Of a stretch of DNA of 64,000 bases, positions 56,166-64,000 are shown in pieces. Source of the stretch: an uncultured Allobosea sp. (GTDB lineage: Bacteria > Pseudomonadota > Alphaproteobacteria > Rhizobiales > Beijerinckiaceae); contig NZ_CAMFKW010000023.1 in NCBI RefSeq assembly GCF_945957345.1, positions 1-64,000 of the forward strand, written 5' to 3'. The notes under the pieces are model-generated. The model was not told the DNA's origin and made no database searches. It saw only the letters and a program-made list of their open reading frames with translations. A program made the position numbers and the translations under genes. How positions within the stretch are numbered: the stretch's first letter is position 1; each line of letters starts with the position of its first letter.

Positions 56166-58034
56166 ATGCTTGATCTCGTCCTCACCCAGACCTTGAACGG
56201 CCTGGCCTCGGCGTCGTCGCTGTTCCTGGTGGCGTGCGGGCTGTCGATCATCTTCGGCGTCACGCGCATCGTGAACTTCGCCCATGGCTCGCTCTACATG
56301 CTGGGCGGCTATCTGGCCTTCACGCTGGTGACCTGGCTCGGCCCGGCCGATCCGCTCGGCTTCTGGGGCGGTGTCATCCTCGCCGTGCTGTTGACCGGCC
56401 TCGCCGGCGTGCTCATCGAGGCCCTGATCCTCCGGCGGATCTATCAGGCACCGGAGCTGTTCCAGCTGCTCGCGACCTTCGGCGTCGTGCTGATGCTGCA
56501 GGATATCGCGCTGGCGACCTGGGGGCCGGAGGACAAGCTCGGCCCGCGCGCGCCGGGCTTTCGCAGCTTCGTCATCCTGTTCGACAACCGCTTCCCGAGC
56601 TACGAGCTCTTCCTGATCGCGGTCGGGCCGGTGGTGCTCGGGCTGATCTGGCTGCTGTTCCACCGGACGCGCTGGGGTGTGCTGATCCGGGCGGCGACGC
56701 AGGACCGCGAGATGGTGAGCGCGCTCGGCGTCAACCAGCGCCTGCTCTTCACCTCGGTCTTCGCCTTCGGCGCGGCGCTGGCGGGCCTGGGCGGCGCACT
56801 TCAATTGCCACGCGAGGCGATCAACCTCCACATGGACCTGTCGATGATCGCCGAGGCCTTCGTGGTCGTGGTCGTCGGCGGGCTCGGCAGCGTGACGGGA
56901 GCCTATCTCGCCGCCGTGCTGATCGGCGTGCTCCACGCCTTCGGCATCCTGATCCTGCCCAAGATCACGCTGGTTCTGGTCTTCCTGGTGATGGCGGCGG
57001 TGCTGATCGTCAGGCCGCATGGCCTGCTCGGCAAGGCCGCAGTCGAGCCGCGCGGCCATGCCGGTCAGCTCTTCCTGCTGCGCCCGGCCGACGGCGCGGC
57101 CAAGGCGTTCGGAGCCGTGGCGCTCGGCCTGCTGGTCCTCGCGCCGCTCGTCGTGCCTGACCATGTCGTCCTGACCCTGACCGACCTCGTCATCTTCGCG
57201 GTCTTCGCCGCTTCGCTGCATCTGTTGATGGGGCCGGGCGGCATCACCTCCTTCGGCCATGCCGCCTATTTCGGCCTCGGCGCCTATGGCGCGGCGCTGG
57301 CGGTGAAATGGCTGGGCAGCCCGATGGAGGAGGCGCTGATGCTGGCGCCATTGATGGCTGGCATCGCGGGCGCGATCTTCGGCTGGTTCTGCGTCCGGCT
57401 CTCGGGCGTTTATCTCGCCATGCTGACGCTGGCCTTCGCGCAGATCGCCTGGGCCACGGCCTTCCAATGGGTCGACCTCACCGGCGGCGACAACGGCATC
57501 CTCGGCGTCTGGCCCTCGGCTTGGGCGGTGCCGAAGATGGCGTTCTACTACCTCGCGCTTGCCATCGCCGTCCTGGTCATCGCGGCGCTGCGCATCATTA
57601 TTTTCGCGCCCTTCGGCTATGCCTTGCGCGCCGGCCGCGACAGCCCCTTGCGGGCCGAGGCGATCGGCCTCGATGTCGGGCGCCTGCAATGGGCCGCCTT
57701 CGTCATCGCGGCGATCGCGGCTGGCATCGCCGGCGGGCTCTTCGCCTTCTCGAAAGGCTCGGTCTTCCCGACCTATATGGCGATCCCGCGCTCGGTCGAT
57801 GCCTTGCTCATGGTGCTGCTCGGCGGCGTTCAGACGGTTGCCGGCCCGGTTATCGGCGCCTTCGCCTATATGGGCCTCAACGAGCAGCTCATGAAACTGA
57901 CGGCCTATTGGCGCTTCGTGCTGGGCTTGTCGATCGTGCTGCTCGTCGTGCTGTTCCCGCGCGGCCTCGTCGGCACCTGGCTGTACTGGCGCGCCCGCCG
58001 CGAGAGCGCCGCGCAAGCAGCGGCAACCGCATGA
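56166..58034 (+). CDS. Fused LivH-LivM-type ABC permease
   Basis: 622 residues. Residues about 1-290 are LivH-like (SSLFLVACGLSIIFGVTRIVNFAHGSLYMLGGYLAF; GLGSVTGAYLAAVLIGVLHAFG) and about 315-610 are LivM-like (LHLLMGPGGITSFGHAAYFGLGAYGAAL; LTLAFAQIAWATAFQWVDLTGGDNGILGV). One protein thus supplies both halves of the membrane channel. No frameshift is needed; the frame is continuous. Its stop overlaps the next ATPase gene by 4 bases. Confidence 0.92.
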   Translation: MLDLVLTQTLNGLASASSLFLVACGLSIIFGVTRIVNFAHGSLYMLGGYLAFTLVTWLGPADPLGFWGGVILAVLLTGLAGVLIEALILRRIYQAPELFQLLATFGVVLMLQDIALATWGPEDKLGPRAPGFRSFVILFDNRFPSYELFLIAVGPVVLGLIWLLFHRTRWGVLIRAATQDREMVSALGVNQRLLFTSVFAFGAALAGLGGALQLPREAINLHMDLSMIAEAFVVVVVGGLGSVTGAYLAAVLIGVLHAFGILILPKITLVLVFLVMAAVLIVRPHGLLGKAAVEPRGHAGQLFLLRPADGAAKAFGAVALGLLVLAPLVVPDHVVLTLTDLVIFAVFAASLHLLMGPGGITSFGHAAYFGLGAYGAALAVKWLGSPMEEALMLAPLMAGIAGAIFGWFCVRLSGVYLAMLTLAFAQIAWATAFQWVDLTGGDNGILGVWPSAWAVPKMAFYYLALAIAVLVIAALRIIIFAPFGYALRAGRDSPLRAEAIGLDVGRLQWAAFVIAAIAAGIAGGLFAFSKGSVFPTYMAIPRSVDALLMVLLGGVQTVAGPVIGAFAYMGLNEQLMKLTAYWRFVLGLSIVLLVVLFPRGLVGTWLYWRARRESAAQAAATA

Positions 58035-58804
58035 GCGCACCCGTGCCCCCAGTGCTGGAAGCCCGCGATCTCGCCCGCTCCTTTGGCGGCGTGAAGGCGG
58101 TCGATGGCGCCTCCTTCTCGGTCGAGGCCGGCAAGCTGGTCGCCCTGATCGGCCCCAACGGCGCCGGCAAGACCACCTGCTTCAACATGCTGAACGGACA
58201 GATCAAGCCGGATCGCGGCGAGGTGCTGCTTGCGGGCCAGCCGATCACAGGGCTCGCGCCGCGCAAAATCTGGCGGCTCGGCGTCGGCCGCACCTTCCAG
58301 ATCACCGCGACCTTTGCCTCGATGACCGTACGCGAGAACGTCCAGATGGCGCTGATCTCCCATGCCGGTAAAAGCTGGCGCCTGTTCGGCCGCGCCGACC
58401 AGCGTCGCCTCGGACCGGCCGATGCGCTGCTCGCCCAGGTCGGCATGGCCGAGCAGGCGGAGCACGCCTGCGGCGTGCTCGCCTATGGCGATCTCAAGCG
58501 CGTCGAGCTTGCGGTCGCGCTCGCCAACGAGCCGAAGCTCCTGCTGATGGACGAGCCCACCGCCGGCATGGCGCCGCAGGAGCGCATCGCCCTGATGGCG
58601 CTGACCGCCCGCATCGCCAGGCAGCGCGGCATCGCCGTGCTGTTCACGGAGCATGACATGGATGTCGTCTTCGCCCATGCCGACCGCGTGCTGGTGCTCG
58701 ACCGTGGCCGCCTGATTGCCTCCGGAACCAGCGCCGAGGTGCGCAGCAACCCGCAGGTGCGCGCGGTCTATCTCGGCTCCGGCGTGACGTCGGGAGGGCA
58801 TTGA
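58031..58804 (+). CDS. livG: Branched-chain-type ABC ATPase (LivG-like)
   Basis: 257 residues. LARSFGGVKAVDGASFSVEAGKLVALIGPNGAGKTTCFNML (Walker A), and LLMDEPTAGMAPQERIAL (Walker B); the signature is degenerate, reading LAYGDLKRVELA where LSxGxQ is usual, as often in LivG. It drives the fused permease with LivF. Starts ATG at 58031. Confidence 0.92.
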   Translation: MSAPVPPVLEARDLARSFGGVKAVDGASFSVEAGKLVALIGPNGAGKTTCFNMLNGQIKPDRGEVLLAGQPITGLAPRKIWRLGVGRTFQITATFASMTVRENVQMALISHAGKSWRLFGRADQRRLGPADALLAQVGMAEQAEHACGVLAYGDLKRVELAVALANEPKLLLMDEPTAGMAPQERIALMALTARIARQRGIAVLFTEHDMDVVFAHADRVLVLDRGRLIASGTSAEVRSNPQVRAVYLGSGVTSGGH

Positions 58805-59514
58805 TGACGGCGCTCCTTGAGCTTGCGGGCGTCGAGGCCTGGTACGGCCGCGCCAAGATCCTGCATGGCGTCGGCTTTTCGGTCGGGCATGGTGAGGTCG
58901 TCGCGCTGATGGGGCGCAACGGCGCCGGCAAGTCGACGACGATGAAGGCGGTGATAGGGCTGGTGCCTGAGCCGCAGGGTTCGATCCGTTTCGAGGGCAA
59001 GGAGATCGCCGGCCGCGAACCCTTCGCCATTGCCCGGCTCGGCATCGGCTATGTCCCGGAGGACCGGCGCGTCTTTTCCGACCTGACCGTCATGGAGAAC
59101 CTCGAAGTCGGCCGCCAGCCGGCGCGGGCAGGCGCGCCGCACTGGACGCCGGAGCGGCTGTTCGATCTCTTCCCCAATCTCGGCCGCATGCGCGACCGGC
59201 CGGGCGGCGCCATGTCCGGCGGCGAGCAGCAGATGCTGACCATCGCGCGGACGCTGATGGGCAATCCGCGTCTGCTCCTACTCGACGAGCCATCGGAAGG
59301 GCTGGCGCCGGTGATCGTAGAGGCGATGGCGCAGACCATCCGCGTGCTGAAGGGTGAGGGGCTGTCGGTGCTGCTCTCGGAGCAGAACCTGCATTTCGCC
59401 GGCAGCATCGCCGACCGTGCCGTGATCATCGAGAAGGGCTTGATTCGCTTCGACGATACGATGGCCGCGCTCAAGGCCGACGAGGCGGCGCGGAGCCAGT
59501 ATCTGGCGGTTTGA
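58804..59514 (+). CDS. livF: Branched-chain-type ABC ATPase (LivF-like)
   Basis: 236 residues. Walker A VVALMGRNGAGKSTTMKA, signature MSGGEQQMLTIARTLMG and Walker B LLLLDEPSEGLAP. The ATG at 58804 shares a base with the livG TGA. The 3' end overlaps the convergent MarR gene by 44 bp, an uncommon 3'-3' overlap. Confidence 0.93.
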   Translation: MTALLELAGVEAWYGRAKILHGVGFSVGHGEVVALMGRNGAGKSTTMKAVIGLVPEPQGSIRFEGKEIAGREPFAIARLGIGYVPEDRRVFSDLTVMENLEVGRQPARAGAPHWTPERLFDLFPNLGRMRDRPGGAMSGGEQQMLTIARTLMGNPRLLLLDEPSEGLAPVIVEAMAQTIRVLKGEGLSVLLSEQNLHFAGSIADRAVIIEKGLIRFDDTMAALKADEAARSQYLAV

Positions 59515-60028
59515 AGCCGGAGAGCAGGCGCCGCATCACGTCGAGCAGTGGCTCGACCTCCGGCTCCGCCATCGGATCAAGCGCCGCGATGGTGATCGCC
59601 TTGGCCCGCTCGACATATCCAGGCAGCAGTTCGCGGCCGCGCTGGCCGAGCTGCACCAGCACGCGGCGCTTGTCGCCGGGATCGTGCAGGCGCTCGACCA
59701 GCCCGCGCTCGGCCAGCCGCGTCACCACGCCCCGGATCGTGGCCGGGTCCATCGCCGTCATCCGGCCGAGCTGGTTCTGGGAAATCCGCCCATCGACCGC
59801 GAGCCGGCAGAGCACCGCGAATTGCGGCGGCGTCGGTCCGTCCGCGCCCATCATCTCCACGAACATCGCGACATAGCGCTGCTGCATCTGCCGCAGCAGG
59901 AAGCCGAACTGCTCGTCCAGAACGTAGCCGGCGAGGTCGACCGGTTCAGGCGTCGCGGAATCGGCCTGGCCGCTGGCCGTGCGGTGGTGCCGGCCGAGCC
60001 CGTCTTCCGATTCCTCTGCGCGATCCAT
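59471..60028 (-). CDS. MarR family regulator
   Basis: 185 residues. The winged helix lies at about 65-140 (PPQFAVLCRLAVDGRISQNQLGRMTAMDPATIRGVVTRLAERGLVERLHDPGDKRRVLVQL). The N-terminal 30 residues are polar and low-complexity. It is convergent to the transporter operon and may respond to its substrate (inference). Confidence 0.88.
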   Translation of the reverse strand: MDRAEESEDGLGRHHRTASGQADSATPEPVDLAGYVLDEQFGFLLRQMQQRYVAMFVEMMGADGPTPPQFAVLCRLAVDGRISQNQLGRMTAMDPATIRGVVTRLAERGLVERLHDPGDKRRVLVQLGQRGRELLPGYVERAKAITIAALDPMAEPEVEPLLDVMRRLLSGFKPPDTGSAPPRRP

Positions 60029-60115
60029 ATTGGCCCCGGGTAGCGATTCTGCTGGCTGACGGCAGCGATGTTGCCCCGGATCATATGTGTTCGTTCAATC
60101 GCGATACAGCGTTGA

Positions 60116-60155
60116 AAACGAAACATCCCGGATGACCGTCAGGCCACCCGGGATG
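60116..60155 (-). terminator. Rho-independent terminator of the M20 gene
   Basis: On the minus strand CATCCCGG (60155-60148) pairs with CCGGGATG (60131-60124), followed by TTTCGTTTTC. Confidence 0.75.
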
Positions 60156-60186
60156 CGTCTGCATCGGGTCTGAAGCGGTTGGACGA

Positions 60187-61605
60187 TCAGCCCAGCGACA
60201 TCGTCAGCGGCGGCTTCACTTCGGGCGGCAGCGGCGAGGTGTAGCCTTCCTTGCCGAGACGGGCCTTGTGGTCGGCCTTGGCGGCGGCCATCAGGGCCGG
60301 GTCGCTCAGCACGGCGGCGCCGGTCGCGGCCATCGCCTTGGCGACATGGACCATCGCCTTGTGCGCGGCCGGGGATTTGCCCTGCGCCACCACCTGCCAG
60401 GTGTGGAACGGTGTGCCCATCGCGACGGTCGGCGCATGGGCCTGCACGGTCGGCACCGCCCAGCTCACGTCGCCGATATCGGTCGATCCGATCGCCGGGT
60501 TGCGCTTGGCGTCGCGCGGCACGAGGAAGTCGGCGAGCGGGGCGCCGGTATCGGGCATGCCGATGGTACGCCAGATCGAGGCGATCTCCTGCGGGGAGAG
60601 CGTGCCGCGGATCTTCTCGGCATAGGCCTTGTCGGCATCGTCGAAATGCGGCGCGCCGAGTTCGCCCATCACCTTGTGCATGGCCTCTTCGAGTGGCGTG
60701 TTGGCGACGAGATCGGAAACGGCGCTGACGACGCGCATCTCCATCTTGGTTTCCGTCATCAACGCCGCGCCTTCGGCGATCTTCTTCACGCGCTGGACGA
60801 GTTCGAGCATGCCGCGCAGGTCGCGAGCCCGGATCGAGTAGCGCACGCGCGCATGGGCCTGGACGACGTTCGGTGCGATGCCGCCGGTGTCCAGCAGCGC
60901 GTAATGGACGCGCGCGTCGGAGGGCATATGCTCGCGCATGTAGTTGACGCCGACATTCATCAATTCGACGGCATCGAGCGCGGAACGGCCGAGATGGGGC
61001 GCGGCGGCGGCATGCGAGGCGCGACCGGTGAAGACGAAATCGGCGCGGGTATTGGCGAGCGCCAGAGCGGGGGCGACCTCCCAGAAGCTCGACGGGTGCC
61101 AGCTGATGGCGACATCGGCGTCGTCGAAGGCTCCGGCGCGAACCATGAAGGCCTTGGCGGCGCCGCCTTCCTCGGCCGGGCAGCCGTAATAGCGCACGCG
61201 ACCGGGAATCTTGTTCTCGGCAAGCCACTCCTTCATCGCCACGGCGGCAAGCATCGCGGCAGAGCCGAGCAGGTTATGGCCGCAGCCATGGCCGTGGCCG
61301 TTGGTCTCGATCTCCTTGTGCTCGGACGCGCCGGCTTCCTGCGACAGGCCGGGCAGGGCGTCGTATTCGCCGAGGAAGGCGATGACCGGGCCGCCTTCGC
61401 CGGCCTCGCCGATCACGGCGGTCGGGATGTCGGCGACGTTCTCGGTGATCTTGAAGCCCTGGTGCTTCAGTTCGGCGATATGCTCGGCGACAGAGCGCTT
61501 CTCGGTGTAGCACACCTCCGGCATGCCCCAGACCCGGTCGGAGAGCGCGATCAGGCGCTCCTTGTTCGCATCGACATGCCGCCAGAGATCGTTTCGATTG
61601 TCCAT
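60187..61605 (-). CDS. M20-family amidohydrolase (aminobenzoyl-glutamate hydrolase B-like)
   Basis: 472 residues. Metal-site motif ETNGHGHGCGHNLLGSAAMLAAV, CPAEEGGAAKA, and GRASHAAAAPHLGRSALDAVELM place it in the AbgB-type M20D group. Relatives split aminobenzoyl-glutamate or indole-amino acid conjugates; the substrate here is open. The start is at 61605; the ORF extends to 61923 without family similarity. Confidence 0.88.
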   Translation of the reverse strand: MDNRNDLWRHVDANKERLIALSDRVWGMPEVCYTEKRSVAEHIAELKHQGFKITENVADIPTAVIGEAGEGGPVIAFLGEYDALPGLSQEAGASEHKEIETNGHGHGCGHNLLGSAAMLAAVAMKEWLAENKIPGRVRYYGCPAEEGGAAKAFMVRAGAFDDADVAISWHPSSFWEVAPALALANTRADFVFTGRASHAAAAPHLGRSALDAVELMNVGVNYMREHMPSDARVHYALLDTGGIAPNVVQAHARVRYSIRARDLRGMLELVQRVKKIAEGAALMTETKMEMRVVSAVSDLVANTPLEEAMHKVMGELGAPHFDDADKAYAEKIRGTLSPQEIASIWRTIGMPDTGAPLADFLVPRDAKRNPAIGSTDIGDVSWAVPTVQAHAPTVAMGTPFHTWQVVAQGKSPAAHKAMVHVAKAMAATGAAVLSDPALMAAAKADHKARLGKEGYTSPLPPEVKPPLTMSLG

Positions 61606-61771
61606 TGTCGTTCCGCCTGGGGACCGCGCGGGCGTTCCCCGTCTTTTGTTGAGAGGCGGATTCCCCGACGGGGCCGATGCAGCCGGGCCGGACCCGCCTC
61701 TGGTGGGCAGGCGCATATGAGCAATCTCGCACCGCCCCGTCCAGACATTCAGCGCATGGCGGAGCAGCGTC

Positions 61772-62182
61772 TCAGGCTTTGCCTTGCGTCGGCGTGGTAG
61801 CTGCGAAGTCCGCCAGGATCGGGCAGTCCGGCCGGTGGTCGCCATGACAATGCGTCGCCAGATGCCGCAGCGTGTCGGCCATGGCCTTGAGCTCGGCCGC
61901 CTTTTCCTCGAGTTCGCGCACATGCGCCATGGCGAGATTCTTCACATCGGCGCTGGCCCGGCTCTTGTCGCGCCAGAGGGCGAGCAGTTCGCGGGTTTCT
62001 TCCAGCGAGAAGCCGAGATCGCGCGACCGGCGCACGAAGCGCAATGTATGCACGTCGTCGGAGGCATAGACCCGGTATTGCGCGGCCGTGCGGGCGGGCG
62101 CAGTGATCAGGCCGATGCTCTCGTAATAGCGGATCATCTTGGCGCTGACGCCGGAGCGGGTTGCGGCTTCGCCGATATTCAT
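61772..62182 (-). CDS. cueR: Copper-responsive MerR regulator CueR
   Basis: 136 residues. MNIGEAATRSGVSAKMIRYYESIGLITAPART is the MerR DNA-binding start; the C-terminal CHGDHRPDC has Cys at 112 and 120, the same positions as the Cu(I) ligands of E. coli CueR. It starts one base after the copA stop and is therefore likely co-transcribed with the ATPase it should activate. Confidence 0.94.
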   Translation of the reverse strand: MNIGEAATRSGVSAKMIRYYESIGLITAPARTAAQYRVYASDDVHTLRFVRRSRDLGFSLEETRELLALWRDKSRASADVKNLAMAHVRELEEKAAELKAMADTLRHLATHCHGDHRPDCPILADFAATTPTQGKA

Positions 62183-62183
62183 C

Positions 62184-64000
62184 TCAGGCCTCCACCTTGA
62201 AGCGCTTCAACCTGAGCGCATTGCTGACGACGCTGACGCTCGACAGCGCCATGGCGAGCCCGGCGAAGACCGGCGAGAGCAGGATGCCGAAGGCCGGATA
62301 GAGCACACCGGCCGCGACCGGGATCAACAGCGCGTTGTAGCCGAAGGCCCAGGCGAGATTCTGGCGAATGTTGGAAATCACCGCCTGCGACAGCGCGATT
62401 GCACGGGGTACGCCCATCACGTCGCCGGACATCAGCACGACATCGGCGCTCTCGATCGCGATATCCGTGCCGGTGCCGATGGCGATGCCGACATCGGCCT
62501 GCGCGAGGGCGGGCGCGTCGTTGATGCCGTCGCCGACGAAGGCGACCTTGGCGCCGCGGCTCTGCAGGCGCTTCACCACCTCGGCCTTGTCGGTCGGCAG
62601 CACCTCGGCCCAGACCTCGTCGATGCCGAGGCCGCGCGCGACCGCTTCCGCCGTGCGACGGTCGTCGCCGGTCACCATCGCGACCTTGAGGCCGAGCTTG
62701 TGCAGGGCGGCGATGGCCGCGGGCGTGGTCTCCTTCACCGCGTCGGTGACGGCGATCACGGCAGCGATCTTCCCGTCGATCGCGGCATAGAGCGGCGTCT
62801 TGCCGGCTTCGGCCAGCGCCCTGGCGCGGGCGACGAAGGGCGCGATGTCGAGCCTGGCGTCCTCCATCAGCCGGTGGCCGCCGATCGCGACCTTGCGGCC
62901 CTCGACGGTCGCGATGACGCCGCGGCCGGCATCGCTGGTAAAATCGGCCGGTTCGGCGAGCACAAGCCCTCGCGCCTTGGCTGCCGCGACCAGCGCCAGC
63001 GCCAGCGGATGCTCAGAGCGGTTCTCGGCCGAGCCGACAAGGCGCAGCACGTCGTCGGCCGCAAAGCCATTCGCCGGCTCGATATCGGTGAGTTCCGGCT
63101 TGCCCTTGGTCAGCGTACCCGTCTTGTCGAGCGCGACGATCTGGACGTCCTTGAGCGCCTGCAAGGCGTCGCCCTGACGGAACAGGATGCCGAGCTCGGC
63201 GCCCCGGCCGGTGCCGACCATGATCGAGGTCGGGGTCGCGAGACCCATGGCGCAGGGGCAGGCGATGATCAGCAGCGCGACGGCATTGACCAGTGCGTGC
63301 GAAAGAGCCGGGCTCGGGCCGAAGCTCAGCCAGACGGCGAAAGTCAGCAGCGCCAGCACGATCACGACCGGCACGAACCAGAGCGTGACGCGGTCGACCA
63401 GCGCCTGAATCGGCAGCTTGGCGCCTTGCGCGGCCTGAACCGTCCGCACGATCTGGGCGAGCAGCGTGTCGGAGCCGACCTTCCGGGCGGTGAAGCGCAG
63501 CGCGCCCGAGCCGTTGACGGTGCCACCGGTGACGGCGCTGCCGGCCTCCTTGCGCACGGGGGCAGGCTCGCCGGTGATCATCGATTCATCGACGAAGGAG
63601 GTGCCGTCCGTGACCTCGCCATCGACCGGGACGCGCTCGCCCGGCCTGAGGATCACGACATCGCCGGGGCGGACGTCGTCCACGGCAATATCGCTCTCGG
63701 CGCCGTCGCGCAGCACCCGGGCGGTCTTGGGCTGGAGCGCGATCAGGCTGCGGATGGCGGCGCCGGTCCGGCCCTTGGCGCGGGTCTCGAACCAGCGGCC
63801 GAGCAGGATCAGCGTCACGATCACGGCGCCGGATTCGAAATAGGTGCCCTCGGTGCCCGCCGGCAGCAGATCCGGCAGGAAGGTCGCGACGCTCGAATAG
63901 AGATAGGCCGCGCCGGTGCCGAGCATGACCAGCGAGTTCATGTCGGGCGCCAGCCGCAGCAGCGCCGGGAAACCCTTGCGCAGGAAGACGAGGCCCGGCC
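62184..64000 (-). CDS. copA: Copper-translocating P-type ATPase, 5' end outside the window
   Basis: At least 605 residues seen; the N-terminal metal-binding domains lie past the right edge. The CPC motif ([13 protein letters not shown]), the phosphorylation site [13 protein letters not shown], the actuator TGE (MITGEPAPV) and the hinge [24 protein letters not shown] are intact. It exports Cu(I) from the cytoplasm. The frame is open to the window end (position 64000). Confidence 0.95.
   Translation of the reverse strand, partial: PGLVFLRKGFPALLRLAPDMNSLVMLGTGAAYLYSSVATFLPDLLPAGTEGTYFESGAVIVTLILLGRWFETRAKGRTGAAIRSLIALQPKTARVLRDGAESDIAVDDVRPGDVVILRPGERVPVDGEVTDGTSFVDESMITGEPAPVRKEAGSAVTGGTVNGSGALRFTARKVGSDTLLAQIVRTVQAAQGAKLPIQALVDRVTLWFVPVVIVLALLTFAVWLSFGPSPALSHALVNAVALLIIACPCAMGLATPTSIMVGTGRGAELGILFRQGDALQALKDVQIVALDKTGTLTKGKPELTDIEPANGFAADDVLRLVGSAENRSEHPLALALVAAAKARGLVLAEPADFTSDAGRGVIATVEGRKVAIGGHRLMEDARLDIAPFVARARALAEAGKTPLYAAIDGKIAAVIAVTDAVKETTPAAIAALHKLGLKVAMVTGDDRRTAEAVARGLGIDEVWAEVLPTDKAEVVKRLQSRGAKVAFVGDGINDAPALAQADVGIAIGTGTDIAIESADVVLMSGDVMGVPRAIALSQAVISNIRQNLAWAFGYNALLIPVAAGVLYPAFGILLSPVFAGLAMALSSVSVVSNALRLKRFKVEA

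Overview
The window is about 64 kb of GC-rich chromosome from an alphaproteobacterium of the order Hyphomicrobiales. The gene families and their arrangement (IalB protein, BioR/BioY, MctP with DUF3311, a DUF2849/DUF934 sulfite-reduction operon, a coxMNOP-like oxidase operon, GTTC-N7-GTTC SOS box) fit a soil or rhizosphere genus such as Bosea; the genus is my inference. Most of the window is ordinary chromosomal metabolism and transport in short operons with overlapping stop/start codons. I saw no rRNA, tRNA, CRISPR array or prophage.

Layout. 1-2.0 kb: end of an IalB-family gene, HspQ and a malyl-CoA-lyase-like enzyme. About 2.0-4.5 kb: an IS1595-type mobile element with inverted ends, a promoter in the left end, and cargo (DUF3892 protein, HEPN-like protein, small ORFs). 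4.6-11 kb: AEC transporter, CaiB/BaiF CoA transferase, UbiH-type hydroxylase, quinone reductase, small exported protein, RimO. 11-12.6 kb: sulfurtransferase and OsmC genes between two inverted copies of a 95-bp repeat. 12.6-21.2 kb: sulfate uptake (CysPTWA) and sulfite reduction/siroheme genes (ferredoxin, DUF2849, CysI, DUF934, CysG), all on the minus strand. 21.4-23.7 kb: Gfo/Idh/MocA oxidoreductase and a zinc alcohol dehydrogenase. 23.7-26.8 kb: an AT-richer insert with a single-chain restriction-modification-specificity protein. 26.8-31.4 kb: uvrA, then bioR and bioY with a BioR operator before each. 31.5-39.6 kb: MctP monocarboxylate permease with its DUF3311 partner, small membrane proteins, MntP behind a yybP-ykoY (Mn2+) riboswitch, RpiB, a secreted phospholipase-D-type nuclease, and a betaine-type binding protein plus permease without ATPase. 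39.8-43.4 kb: SOS-controlled ssb, an orphan ORF, a decayed IS3 fragment and a CYTH-CHAD protein. 43.4-48.8 kb: a heme-copper oxidase operon with cytochrome c. 49-51.4 kb: methyltransferase, NUDIX, free-methionine-sulfoxide reductase and a ModE-type regulator. 51.6-54.5 kb: ExbB-ExbD-TonB and a small lipoprotein. 54.9-60 kb: a branched-chain-amino-acid-type ABC transporter with fused permease and a MarR regulator. 60-64 kb: M20 amidohydrolase, CueR, and the start of a copper ATPase.

How the genes work together. Sulfate enters through CysPTWA; sulfite is reduced by the ferredoxin-coupled siroheme enzyme, with CysG making siroheme. ATP sulfurylase and APS/PAPS reductase are not in the window. 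BioR probably represses itself and biotin uptake by BioY. Manganese export, copper export, iron-type TonB energisation and terminal oxidation each form compact units. The accessory DNA is the IS1595-type transposon, the R-M-S gene and the IS3 scar beside the CYTH-CHAD gene.
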